Source: Gemmatimonadota bacterium (lineage in GTDB: Bacteria > Latescibacterota > UBA2968 > UBA8231). From it: a stretch of 64,000 bases of DNA. Below, piece after piece: positions 27,820 through 37,711 of the stretch. The notes beneath the pieces are model-generated. The model did no database searches, was not told the DNA's origin, and saw only the letters and a program-made list of their open reading frames with translations. Each line of letters begins with the position of its first letter. The stretch's first letter is position 1. The position numbers and the translations under genes were made by a program. The DNA is taken from assembly GCA_018672475.1 (NCBI GenBank), contig JABHFS010000148.1, positions 1 through 64,000 on the forward strand, in the 5' to 3' direction.

Positions 27820-30246
27820 ATGCACCGACTCATTCTCGTAATTCTAATGGGTAGCGCAGCCTACGGCCAAGACGCGTACCCACCCGGCACCTTTCAGTTC
27901 AACCCCCAGGTGGATCTGCAATTACAGCCCGTCCAGGTCGTCGTGCCGGACAAATACGCCGAACGTATACCCGACCAGCCCGTACTCAACCTGCCGCCCG
28001 GTTTTTCCGCTCGAGTCTTCGCGATCCCCGGCGGGCCAGGACGCCCGCGGTTAATGGCCTTCAATGCCGACGGCGTATTGCACGTCGCCCACGTCAATAG
28101 CGTAATGGCTCTGCCCGACCGCGACAACGACGGGGTCGCCGACGCGGAGATCACAGCGGTATCCGGCCTGAGCCAGGCCAATAGCATCGCCTTTTACCGG
28201 GACGCGATGTATGTGGCCGAAACCGACAAAGTCATTCGCTACCGCGATCCGGACGGTGACCTGGTCTACGAAGAACGGGAAATCCTGGTAAACGACATCC
28301 CGTCGGAAGGTTGGCACACTTCACGCACTATCGCCATCGACGCGATAAACGAGAGATTTTATATCGCCGTCGGCTCGCCGTGCGATCTTTGCCGCTTAGA
28401 ACAACCCGTATACGGCTATTCCGAAGATCCGATCGCAAAAAGCGACGAATGGGACGCGATTCTCGAATTCAATATGGACGGCAGCGGCCGCCGCATTTTC
28501 GCCACCGGCATGCGCAACGCCGTCGGCCTCGACATCCATCCGGCCACCAACGAACTGTGGGCCACGCACAACCACTTCGACCTCGGCGGAGCGGACCTGC
28601 CACCCGAATGGATCGATATCGTGCGCAACGGCGATTTCATGGGCTATCCCCTATCCTACGGCTACCAGGTCTGGGTGGACGAAAAAGTGGAAAACTACCA
28701 ACGCATCTGGCCCTATACCCAGGCAGATTCACTGCGGGTCCAACGGATGAAGAAACCGGCGGGATTAGTTGAAGCCCATCAGGCACCGCTGGGCATGTTC
28801 TTTTACGACCATCCACTCTTTCCCGACCGCTTCCGCCACGCCGCCTTTATCGCCCTACACGGCGGCCTGACCGGCGGCAACCTGTCGGTGGTGCCTGGGT
28901 TCAAGGTCGTAGCCCTTTTTGACACGCCAGGTGACGGCCAAGCGCAAATGGCGGATTTTCTAACCGGCTTCGGACCGCCGCATACGCAAGTCTGGGGTAA
29001 ACCCGTAGGCATCACCGCCGATCCCCAGGGCCGTCTCTATGTCTCCAGCGACGCCGGATCACCCGCCGTCTTCCGCATCGAACCCACGGTCATCCAAGGG
29101 TCTTGGCAGCATAGCCTGCCGACGATCGTCGCCAGCGGCGGCTCTTTGCAGTTGCAGGCGACGATCCACGTCGAGCGCTTTGACCCCGAGGGCGAAATGC
29201 CCGTAGTAACGGCCGATCTCAGCGCTTTTGGCGGTTCCGCCGCACAACCACTGACCCCCGACGTCAATGGGGAGTACCGTCTGGAGGAAATCCTGGCCGT
29301 CGAGCGATCCAACGGCCAAGCGGAGGTGATCGTCTGGATACGCCAGCGCAATGATGCGGGTTTGCACAGCGTCAAACTCATCCACGCCGTCACCATTGCC
29401 CCGGTCTCCGACGCGGTGATCTTCGCCGACCGGCCGACCCTGGGTTGGACCCTCGAACACAGCAATCTAATACAGCTGCAAACCACCGAATTAGACGGGG
29501 CCACCGCCATCGCCCTAACCGCCACCCCCAGCCGTCTAGCCGGCTGGAACATCGAATTCAAGATCGACCAGCCTTTCCTCAAGGACGGCTATAAGAGCCT
29601 GCGTTTCGCCTTCCACCCCGGTGACATAGCAGACACCGACAGCGGCACGTTCCAAATAAGGATCAACCAGCGCTCCGTCGGCAACCGCACACACACTGGC
29701 CACTACACCCTCGACCGCGAATTCGGCAAACTGGTCAACTTACTGGGCGAAGGTGTCGGCGGCGTAGCCGGCTACGAGGTCGACCTGACGCGGCGCGAAT
29801 GGCAGGCGGTGGAAATCCCGCTGGATATCCTGCAACCCGAGGGCGCGATAGAATTAATCCGCTTCTCGGGCAATATCGCCGGCACCTTCTATCTCGACGA
29901 CCTGCGCCTGATCACCTCAGTCCCACCACCAACCCTCGTAACGGAGGAATACCAGGCCACGGCCCCGACCACCTTGGCCCTGGAAAACAACCGCCCCAAC
30001 CCGTTTAACAGCAACACCGTCATCCACTACCAACTCCCCGAAACCGGCCAGATCGAGCTGGCCATCTACAATCTCGCCGGCCAGCAAGTCGCACAATTAG
30101 TACGCGATCTACGCCCAGCCGGCCGCCATGCGGTCCGCTGGGACGGCCGTAACGATCAAGGCCAAGCATTGGCCAGCGGCGTATATCTCTATCGCTTGCG
30201 CGCAGGCGATAGCGTGCAAGTTCGCAAGCTATTGCTGCTAAAATAA
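27820..30246 (+). CDS. exported PQQ-dependent glucose/sorbosone dehydrogenase-like beta-propeller with FlgD/T9SS-A-like C-terminal sorting domain
   Basis: Signal peptide MHRLILVILMGSAAYGQ; LPPGFSARVFAIPGGPGRPRLMAFNADGVLHVA, FATGMRNAVGLDIHPATNELWATHNHFD, NGDFMGYPL; C-terminal NRPNPFNSNTVIHYQLPETGQIELAIYNLAGQQVAQL...GVYLYRLRAGDSVQVRKLLLLK. Confidence 0.85.
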   Translation: MHRLILVILMGSAAYGQDAYPPGTFQFNPQVDLQLQPVQVVVPDKYAERIPDQPVLNLPPGFSARVFAIPGGPGRPRLMAFNADGVLHVAHVNSVMALPDRDNDGVADAEITAVSGLSQANSIAFYRDAMYVAETDKVIRYRDPDGDLVYEEREILVNDIPSEGWHTSRTIAIDAINERFYIAVGSPCDLCRLEQPVYGYSEDPIAKSDEWDAILEFNMDGSGRRIFATGMRNAVGLDIHPATNELWATHNHFDLGGADLPPEWIDIVRNGDFMGYPLSYGYQVWVDEKVENYQRIWPYTQADSLRVQRMKKPAGLVEAHQAPLGMFFYDHPLFPDRFRHAAFIALHGGLTGGNLSVVPGFKVVALFDTPGDGQAQMADFLTGFGPPHTQVWGKPVGITADPQGRLYVSSDAGSPAVFRIEPTVIQGSWQHSLPTIVASGGSLQLQATIHVERFDPEGEMPVVTADLSAFGGSAAQPLTPDVNGEYRLEEILAVERSNGQAEVIVWIRQRNDAGLHSVKLIHAVTIAPVSDAVIFADRPTLGWTLEHSNLIQLQTTELDGATAIALTATPSRLAGWNIEFKIDQPFLKDGYKSLRFAFHPGDIADTDSGTFQIRINQRSVGNRTHTGHYTLDREFGKLVNLLGEGVGGVAGYEVDLTRREWQAVEIPLDILQPEGAIELIRFSGNIAGTFYLDDLRLITSVPPPTLVTEEYQATAPTTLALENNRPNPFNSNTVIHYQLPETGQIELAIYNLAGQQVAQLVRDLRPAGRHAVRWDGRNDQGQALASGVYLYRLRAGDSVQVRKLLLLK

Positions 30247-30358
30247 TGTGTTATTTTGCCGATTATTCCATCGGGCGGAAGCATCTCGTGCGGCTCGACA
30301 TTTCGCGATGACACCGACTCCAGCCAACAATCGCACACATCACCATAGCAACGCGAGA

Positions 30359-32503
30359 TCAATAAACCAGCGAAATAGTGCCGGTCCGGTTGCCGATCTC
30401 TTCGTCGGTGTCCAGTGAAATACGATAGATATAATTTCCTGGCGCCACCTGCTCGCCCTCGTCGTCGCGGCCGTCCCATTCCGGCACGTCGGGGCCCTGG
30501 TCGAAGAGCCCGCGAATCACGTTCAGCCGCTCCAGACGGCGGATGCGCCGGCCGGCCAGATCGTAAATATCAATGGTCAGTTCGCGCTGCACTGACACGT
30601 CGTAGAGTTGGAAACGAAATTCAGCAGCATCGTTGACGCCATCGCCATTCGGGGTAAATGGATTGGGCGCGATGCGTACCTGCGCCAGCGGGTTCGCGCC
30701 CAACTCATCAGTGCGTACCCCCAGCGAATTGCCCGGAAAGTCGACATTGGCGTCACCCGGATCGATCAGTTGTTTGACGCCGTTGCTCTCGCTGTCGAAA
30801 ACCCAGCCCTGGAATTGGGTACCATAACGCACCACGTGCACGTCGAACTCCACTTCGATGAGCTTGAAGGTGTCGTCGGCCCCCTCGAGTTTGGGCAGGG
30901 AGACGATAATGCGGTCGTCGAGGATCTCAATGGGAAAGCCGTCATCCAATTCGACCCCGTCGACACGCACTGCACGCACCTGATCCACTCGCGTCAAAGT
31001 GAAAATTTCCAGACGGTCAAAACCGGTATCACCGCCCTCGAAGGTTGGACGTACGCTATAAGTGAAGGCGGTAATCTCGGTGCGCGAGACGTCTTGCGGC
31101 CAAATCTCGCCGACGATACCCAATGCCGACGGGGGCGCGAACTGGACCTCTAACTCGCGCAGTTGCCCGGCCTTGCTCAAACTGGACAAGAAAATCACCT
31201 GGACTTGCAGATAGCGACTGGGCCCCGGCGAAAGGATCGGCGTACCGTCCAGCCAATCGGCCGCCTCCAACTCCGGGTCGCTTTGGCCGACTACCAACGG
31301 ATAGGGGGCCGACCAGAAGCTCCAGTTTCCCGTGTCGAGGGTAGTAAAACGTATCGACTGGTCCGCGCGTTCGAACTCCACACGGTCCAACGAAGTCGGC
31401 TCGCCTTCGATATTGCTGGGCACCCAATAGAGACTGGGGTCCAGATCATTGCCCGAGCGGGTGCGGATGATCACATTCGAATCCTCGTTGAACAGGCCGT
31501 CCCAACGGATTTTCCCCCAGGCCATCGGCGTGCCGAAATCGAGCACGGCGGTGGTATAGACGGCGCGCTCGACATAGCCCTCACCAAAGATCTCGAACTC
31601 GGCGATTTCCCAGCTTTCGATCGGGTTGAGCGGCCGCACGGCAACCCACTGGAACTGTTGGCTCGGAAAACGGATATCGACGATCGCATCCAGGTTTTCG
31701 GTTTCTTTGCTCAACGTAATCAGTCGCGGGTCATTGGGCGCGTCGACGCGGTTGCGGCTGATCGTATTGAACCAACGATTTTCGGAGGTGCTCAAATAGC
31801 AGTGGGAGGCAAAACCGTGTCGGCTATTGGCCCCTGAAACTTCGAACCAGGGCAGAAAATTCTCGGTAAAATCCTCCTCGGCCAGGCTTTCCTTGAGCAA
31901 CCGGGGTTCCCCCATCCGCTCGAGTAACTCGTCTATTTTGGGATTGGCAGTACCCAACCGCGGATAGAAGCGAATCCGGTTAATCGGATAGTTGACCCCC
32001 AACTCGACAATCGAATTCTGCACATACAGCCGGCTCTCAATTCCGCTATTCTCGCTGGTACTGACATTGAAGAACGCCGCGGTATTGGGATCGCCGTCGT
32101 ACATCGGACCGACCTGCACCAATTGCGTCGAGATATTGCTGCAGTTTCCGCTGGTCGTGATGTTGTTGGAAATCCCACGGGCGATGCGAGTGCGGGCGGC
32201 CGGATGGGCCAGGTTCAGGTCCGGCGGCACGAAAAAGGGACGCATCCACCGGCGACCGTCAATATCGAGGATTTCGTTGAGCGTGTCTTCCCAAGTCGAA
32301 TAAGAGATATTGGAAGCTATTCTCTCGGTTGCAATAGAAACGCCCGAAGCATTGAGCACTGTGTAGTTGCCCGGCTCAAACGACAGTGCAGTATCCCAGG
32401 CGTTACCATCCTCGCCACCGAGTTTATATACGTTGAATGCCGATACGGGCCCGGTAAGGGTCGCTATGAGCAAGACACTGAGCCAACAGCCGGAGAGAGA
32501 CAT
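30359..32503 (-). CDS. large exported surface protein: discoidin-like segment, WSxWS motif, CHU_C/FlgD-like Ig C-terminus (family member A)
   Basis: Signal peptide; EIAEFEIFGEGYV, IIRTRSGNDLDPSLYW, WSFWS, ILSPGPSRYLQVQ, GEIWPQDVS, RIAPNPFTPNGDGVNDAAEFRFQLYD..IYDLAGRRIRRL..WDGRDDEGEQVAPGNYIYRI..ISLVY. Confidence 0.8.
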   Translation of the reverse strand: MSLSGCWLSVLLIATLTGPVSAFNVYKLGGEDGNAWDTALSFEPGNYTVLNASGVSIATERIASNISYSTWEDTLNEILDIDGRRWMRPFFVPPDLNLAHPAARTRIARGISNNITTSGNCSNISTQLVQVGPMYDGDPNTAAFFNVSTSENSGIESRLYVQNSIVELGVNYPINRIRFYPRLGTANPKIDELLERMGEPRLLKESLAEEDFTENFLPWFEVSGANSRHGFASHCYLSTSENRWFNTISRNRVDAPNDPRLITLSKETENLDAIVDIRFPSQQFQWVAVRPLNPIESWEIAEFEIFGEGYVERAVYTTAVLDFGTPMAWGKIRWDGLFNEDSNVIIRTRSGNDLDPSLYWVPSNIEGEPTSLDRVEFERADQSIRFTTLDTGNWSFWSAPYPLVVGQSDPELEAADWLDGTPILSPGPSRYLQVQVIFLSSLSKAGQLRELEVQFAPPSALGIVGEIWPQDVSRTEITAFTYSVRPTFEGGDTGFDRLEIFTLTRVDQVRAVRVDGVELDDGFPIEILDDRIIVSLPKLEGADDTFKLIEVEFDVHVVRYGTQFQGWVFDSESNGVKQLIDPGDANVDFPGNSLGVRTDELGANPLAQVRIAPNPFTPNGDGVNDAAEFRFQLYDVSVQRELTIDIYDLAGRRIRRLERLNVIRGLFDQGPDVPEWDGRDDEGEQVAPGNYIYRISLDTDEEIGNRTGTISLVY

Positions 32504-32576
32504 ACTTTGTACCTCGACCTCTAAGAGGGTAGAATGAAATTAAAATAAAGAAAAATTGTCCGATTTGTGAATTTAT

Positions 32577-32606
32577 TTGACTAATCTTAATATTGCCTTA
32601 TATAAA
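32577..32606 (+). promoter_or_regulatory. putative sigma70-like promoter for the 32670/32676 gene
   Basis: TTGACT (32577-32582), 18-bp spacer, TATAAA (32601-32606), in the divergent intergenic region. Confidence 0.5.
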
Positions 32607-32627
32607 ACAGAACGCTCGCGTGTTGTA

Positions 32628-32671
32628 TGCTACATTAAAAGGCAGACGTTGCTACATTAAAAGGCAGACGT
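32628..32671. repeat. perfect 22-bp tandem duplication
   Basis: TGCTACATTAAAAGGCAGACGT at 32628-32649 and 32650-32671. Confidence 0.97.
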
Positions 32672-35459
32672 GAACATGATACAACGGTTGGTGCGAACCC
32701 CTATTTTTTTGTTGAGCATTTTTTACGGGCTAATCTCGTTTAGCACCGACCTTCAGGCCTTGGACACGCTGCGGGTCGGCAATGGCGGCAATGTCTCCTG
32801 GGCCGGGACGGTTTTCGGCGCAGCGGCAACCACGACCCTCCCCGAATACAAAGTTAGCCGCTTCTCCACCGAAATAGGCAACGTACCGGGCAATCTAATC
32901 GATCTTTCCAACTTCGACACGGTCAACCCGCAAGTCCTGGTCAAAACCCTGGTCGACGCCCCACCCGAATTGCTCGCTGGAGAGGTCGCGCTGGTCGAAG
33001 AGGCCCTGCTCGAAGCGCTCTCCTCCCTGGCGGGAGCGACCGCCATTACCCCTTCTAACAATGAGGGACTGTCGCTAATTCGTCTCGATTTTTCCGACAA
33101 TATTCCACTGACCGAGGCCGTCGCTCGAACCACGGCAGCCATCAACACTATAAGACCGATCCCCGCAACCAGTGCAGAGCCCGGTGAGGCGGCGGGAAAA
33201 TTCCTGCTCCAGGACCCCGCGCGTCTACCGCTGGGCGTCGACCCGATAATTTTACCCATTACACTGAACCCAGACCACGTGGCCAAGGGGGAGAATGTCG
33301 CCTTGCGCGCCTTGGGTTGGGGCGGCCGTATTACAGCACCGGCGATCAAAGACGTTACGGCGGCCGAGTTAGCCGTTACGTTGCTCGAACTCATTGAACC
33401 GGGAGGCGCCGAAGACGCCTTCGTCCGCAAGGGGCTATTCGGCGCGCTGGGTACTTTTATCGTCCTCGACCTGGGCAGCCCCATCGGCATCAACCGCATC
33501 CGCTTCTTTCCGCGCAATACCGTGCAGGACGCTCCCCAGTATCCTTTTCAAACCGATTTTATCCGCCAATTCGAACTGCTGGTGCACGATGGCCAGGATC
33601 TGGTATTGGACGGTACCGGCCGCCTGGTACCGCAACTCGACGATTTCGAGGTTTTGGAACGCACCACGAACAATGAAGACGCCGTGGTCGAGGTAAAGTT
33701 GGACCCGGCGCAAACGGCGCGTTTCGTACGGCTAAAATCCACTTCTTCCTTTCCCTACGAAATCGACGAGTTTGAGGTCTTCGGCCAGGGTTTTATCAGC
33801 TCTAGCCGCTATATATCCCACGTCTACGACCTCGGCTCGCCCGCGACCTGGGGCAACCTGAGCTGGATGGAACAAACTGTGGACTTGCGCACATCCAATA
33901 ATCGAACCGACCAGATTGCGGCAGGCGGCGGTTGCCAGGTTAACTCGCAGATATTTATAACGGCGGACGACATCCCCGACACCTGGGGCGATTGCGACAC
34001 CGTAGCGCGTTTCACTAACGAGTTCGGCTATAGCAATGTCTGGCAATGTTTTCAGTCAGAGTGCGAAGATACCAACGGCGATCTCTCTGTGCTGCCGGGT
34101 CGCCAGGAGAGCGGCAAGCCGGTAGCCTCCAAGAAGCTGGCCGACGACTTCTCGCAGGTTATCGTTCGCACCCGCACCGGCACCGACCCGACCCCCGTGC
34201 TCTACAAACGCAGCAACGTGCAGCGCGTTTCAGACGATCAACTCTCGGCTTCGTTGGTCAATCCCGACCAACAAATAAACCGCGACGAATACATGAACCT
34301 GGTGCCCAATCTGGAAGCGACCCCGCCGCAGGTATGGGGCAAGGGCGAGATCGAGGAGGATCTGCAAAACTGGAGCCCGTGGTCGTCGCCCCACCTGAGC
34401 GGCGAACGAGAGGGCGGCACCCCGGTCTTGTCACCTGGCCCCAGACGCTATATCCAATTTTCGGTGGATTTCCTCAATAGCGAAATCAACGCGACCAAAG
34501 CATTGGAACAACTCGCGATCGAATACCTTTTGCCACCCATCGCCGAAGAGTTGGTCGCCGAGATCTTCCCCCGCGAAGTCGATGTCTTCGAGCCGGTGGA
34601 TTTCACCTATGCCGTGCGCGCCAAGATGGAGTTCGAAGGCGTCAAGGGTTTCGATACCTTTGAATTGCTGACAACCACCCGGGTTCTGAGTATCAACAAG
34701 ATCGAGATCTGGGAAGTCCCCGACCAGTTGGTCACCGAACAGGAATTGAACGTCGACATAGTGACAGACCCAAACGGCCAAGCCGCGGTACAAACAGCCG
34801 ACGGTATGCAACACCCCTTGCCCTATACGGTGCAATCGGAGACCGGCGAGGTCTTTACCATCCAAGCAGTGACCCAACGCAATGTGATCGTTCGTTTTCC
34901 ACAAATCACCAGACCCGAGGGCGGAGGCGAGATGCTGCTAAAGCTCAAGTTCAGCGGCCGGGTGCTCTTGTTCAGCACCCTGTTCAGAGGCCAAGCCGTG
35001 CTGTCGTCGCAAACCGGCAGTATCCAGCGCATTGCCTCGGGCAACGCGGACTTCCTCGGCGAAGGCGATCTGCCTGCTTCCTCGGGCATTACCGTCTTGA
35101 GCCCCGATATCAATAAGGGCGACTTATTCGGATCGTTCGCGGCCGTGCCGCAGGTATTCACCCCCAATGGCGACGATATCAACGAGACCACAGAAATCGG
35201 CTACGATATCCTGGCGGTAACCCGGCCGACCGATGTAACCGTGCAGATTTTTGATTTATCCGGACGGTTGGTCCGATCGCTCTATAGCGGATCGGACTTG
35301 AGCGGGCACTTCGACGCCAAGCGGGTGCCGCAACTGGCCTGGGACGGCCGCGACCAGGCGGGTGACAGAGTGCCGCCGGGCCTGTATCTGGTCACTCTGA
35401 CCGTCGATGGAGACGCGCGCCAGACCCGGCGCGCCCGCACCGTCGGCGTCGCCTACTGA
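32670..35459 (+). CDS. large exported surface protein of the WSxWS/CHU_C family (member B)
   Basis: EIDEFEVFGQGFISSSRYISHVYDLGSPATWGNLSW, VIVRTRTGTDPTPVLYK, WSPWS, VLSPGPRRYIQFS, AEIFPREVD, VFTPNGDDINETTEIGYDILA..IFDLSGRLVRSL..WDGRDQAGDRVPPGLYLVTL..VGVAY. GTG 32670 or ATG 32676 start. Confidence 0.8.
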   Translation: MNMIQRLVRTPIFLLSIFYGLISFSTDLQALDTLRVGNGGNVSWAGTVFGAAATTTLPEYKVSRFSTEIGNVPGNLIDLSNFDTVNPQVLVKTLVDAPPELLAGEVALVEEALLEALSSLAGATAITPSNNEGLSLIRLDFSDNIPLTEAVARTTAAINTIRPIPATSAEPGEAAGKFLLQDPARLPLGVDPIILPITLNPDHVAKGENVALRALGWGGRITAPAIKDVTAAELAVTLLELIEPGGAEDAFVRKGLFGALGTFIVLDLGSPIGINRIRFFPRNTVQDAPQYPFQTDFIRQFELLVHDGQDLVLDGTGRLVPQLDDFEVLERTTNNEDAVVEVKLDPAQTARFVRLKSTSSFPYEIDEFEVFGQGFISSSRYISHVYDLGSPATWGNLSWMEQTVDLRTSNNRTDQIAAGGGCQVNSQIFITADDIPDTWGDCDTVARFTNEFGYSNVWQCFQSECEDTNGDLSVLPGRQESGKPVASKKLADDFSQVIVRTRTGTDPTPVLYKRSNVQRVSDDQLSASLVNPDQQINRDEYMNLVPNLEATPPQVWGKGEIEEDLQNWSPWSSPHLSGEREGGTPVLSPGPRRYIQFSVDFLNSEINATKALEQLAIEYLLPPIAEELVAEIFPREVDVFEPVDFTYAVRAKMEFEGVKGFDTFELLTTTRVLSINKIEIWEVPDQLVTEQELNVDIVTDPNGQAAVQTADGMQHPLPYTVQSETGEVFTIQAVTQRNVIVRFPQITRPEGGGEMLLKLKFSGRVLLFSTLFRGQAVLSSQTGSIQRIASGNADFLGEGDLPASSGITVLSPDINKGDLFGSFAAVPQVFTPNGDDINETTEIGYDILAVTRPTDVTVQIFDLSGRLVRSLYSGSDLSGHFDAKRVPQLAWDGRDQAGDRVPPGLYLVTLTVDGDARQTRRARTVGVAY

Positions 35460-35467
35460 GCGAGTTA

Positions 35468-37702
35468 TCAGTGCTGCGGCCCTTGCAGCTTATCGTCCCA
35501 CTGCTCCTTGAGTTGCTTGAAAAGCTCGGCTGAACGCCCTTCCCTGTAATACTCTGTAAAACGGCCCAGGTATTCGACGCCTTTGATCGTGTCTCCTTGC
35601 GCCATATACAAATGGCCGATCAGACGATTGGCCTGCTGATGCTCCGGTTGCATCGCCAGGATCGCCTGCACCTGGTCCATCGCCTCGGACGCGCGGCGTT
35701 CAACGATATACTGAGTCGCAAGCAACAAGCGGGCATCTACAGCCTGCGGGTCCAAGGCGATCGCGTGCTCCAAATGCGTGCGCGCCTTTAGCGGCTCGTC
35801 GGCGAAAAAAAGTAATCGCGCCAACCGATGGCGCACTGCAGTCTGGCTCGGATCTACAGCCAGGATCTTCTCGTATTCGCTACGAGCGATATCCGGATGT
35901 TCTAACGTTTCATGCAACTGCCCCCACTGAAACCGCGCCTGCAGCGAATCGGGTTTTACCGCGATCAACGCGCCATAGGCCTCCACCGCCTCTTCGAGTC
36001 GCCCCGCCTGGGTATAAGCATACCCCAATCGCCCCTGTATATCGGCCGTATCCGCACCCGGTGCAGTCTGTAATCGACGGTATTCGCCTATCGCCTCTGG
36101 ATAGCGCCGGGTCTGCAGATAGACATTGCCCAGGGCCAAGCGCGCCCGTTCGACATCGGGAAAACGCCGAATAAAGTCGCGGTAGACGGCGATTGCCCTG
36201 CCGTAGTCGCCGCGCCGAGCGTATTGCGATGCCAGGTTAAAACGAGCCCACTTGATATCGGGGTCCAGCTCTAGGGCTTTGTGGTAGGCAACAATGGCGT
36301 TAACTGGCAGCCCTTTTTTTTCGTAGACATACCCCAATCGATAGTGGGTCTGCGCGTCACCGTCCATATCCATCGACCCCACCCCCCAATTGCAGACCAC
36401 GAGCAAAGCCACCACTGTGCCGCACCCCGCGAGCAAGCCCCCATAGGCCCTTTGCCGCCACAACTGATAGAGTTCCCTCCCACCGTAAGCGGCGAAGAGC
36501 AAGAGCGGTGGAATCACCGGCAAACGGTATCTAGCGCTAATGAAAAAAGCGACTACAGACAGCATATAGGTTGCCGTGAACAACCCGAGAAGCAAAGACT
36601 CAGGGCGACGCAGTATACCACGACGCCAGCCCAGAGCGAAACCCGTCAACGCCAAAGGCGCCAATAGGCCAAAGGGAAAGGCTATCCCGTATTTCCACAA
36701 CAAGACCTGTAACAAGGAAGAATACTGGCGGGCGAAATAGAGTTCCTGGTTGCGGCCGATCTCGTCGCCGTTCCAGAATAAATACAACTTGTAGAACTGT
36801 AATTTTGTGAAGGCCACGGGCTGGTTGCGAAAAAAGTCCCAGGATTGCGCGAAGAAAAAGTGGGATTGCGCCGAGGGCTTCGTCACGCCGGCCTCGACGC
36901 GCGGGCGACTAGTCAGATCCAGCCAGGCCGGCCCCGGCTGAATCGCCACGGTCTCGTGATACCGGGCGTTGTTGCCGATGTAAAAGTTGAGACCGGCATT
37001 CGACGAAACCAATACCAGGTCGTCGCCCACCAGATAATTGCGCAGGCTAACTGGCGCAACCGCCAAGACCACGCCCAACAGCAACACCGCCGGGCGCAAC
37101 AACCGCTGGCGCACGGGCAAGTCCCGGCATAAATAAAAAAGCCAGCCGGCAGCCACAGGCGTGAACAACAAGATATTGGCGACGCACAAGGCCGAAAGCC
37201 CAAAGAGCAGCCCGGGCAATAGCAGCCGCCGAATTTGTCCCTCAACCGCCCACAAAAGCGCCAGCAACGCGCTAAGATTTAATAGGATCGCCAGGACCGG
37301 GGGCAGGAATTCCCCTTCAAAAAAAACAAAGGGGGCATAAAAAACAGCCAGGCCTGCCGCACACCAGGCAACTGCAGAAGAAAAAACCCGCCGACCGAGC
37401 CAGTAGACCTGCAGGCAGATCGTCGCCCCCAACGCCGCCTGTACCAGTCGCGGCAAAGTAAAACCAGGTTCAAAAAGGGCAAAGAGTACACCGAGGAAAT
37501 GCGGATAGAGTGGCGGTTGCCAGAAGGGCTGGCTATTCCCCACCCAATCGCCTAGGCCCATCGCCGTAGCCGCCTGCACATAAGTCTTGGCGTCGACCAG
37601 GGGGAAATCGTAGAAGGGACTCTGCTGGCTCTGGACGACATAGAGCAGGCGCACCGCAAAGGCGGCGGCCCAGACCGACGCGAGTCTTATTATCTGGCCC
37701 AT
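35468..37702 (-). CDS. GT-C type (PMT_2/ArnT-like) integral membrane glycosyltransferase with C-terminal TPR repeats
   Basis: About 10 hydrophobic helices; early acidic motif FPLVDAKTYVQAA; C-terminal TPRs (HYRLGYVYEKKGLPVNAIVAYHKALELDPDIKWARFNLASQYARRGDYGRAIAVY). Confidence 0.8.
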   Translation of the reverse strand: MGQIIRLASVWAAAFAVRLLYVVQSQQSPFYDFPLVDAKTYVQAATAMGLGDWVGNSQPFWQPPLYPHFLGVLFALFEPGFTLPRLVQAALGATICLQVYWLGRRVFSSAVAWCAAGLAVFYAPFVFFEGEFLPPVLAILLNLSALLALLWAVEGQIRRLLLPGLLFGLSALCVANILLFTPVAAGWLFYLCRDLPVRQRLLRPAVLLLGVVLAVAPVSLRNYLVGDDLVLVSSNAGLNFYIGNNARYHETVAIQPGPAWLDLTSRPRVEAGVTKPSAQSHFFFAQSWDFFRNQPVAFTKLQFYKLYLFWNGDEIGRNQELYFARQYSSLLQVLLWKYGIAFPFGLLAPLALTGFALGWRRGILRRPESLLLGLFTATYMLSVVAFFISARYRLPVIPPLLLFAAYGGRELYQLWRQRAYGGLLAGCGTVVALLVVCNWGVGSMDMDGDAQTHYRLGYVYEKKGLPVNAIVAYHKALELDPDIKWARFNLASQYARRGDYGRAIAVYRDFIRRFPDVERARLALGNVYLQTRRYPEAIGEYRRLQTAPGADTADIQGRLGYAYTQAGRLEEAVEAYGALIAVKPDSLQARFQWGQLHETLEHPDIARSEYEKILAVDPSQTAVRHRLARLLFFADEPLKARTHLEHAIALDPQAVDARLLLATQYIVERRASEAMDQVQAILAMQPEHQQANRLIGHLYMAQGDTIKGVEYLGRFTEYYREGRSAELFKQLKEQWDDKLQGPQH

Positions 37703-37711
37703 CGACGCAAA

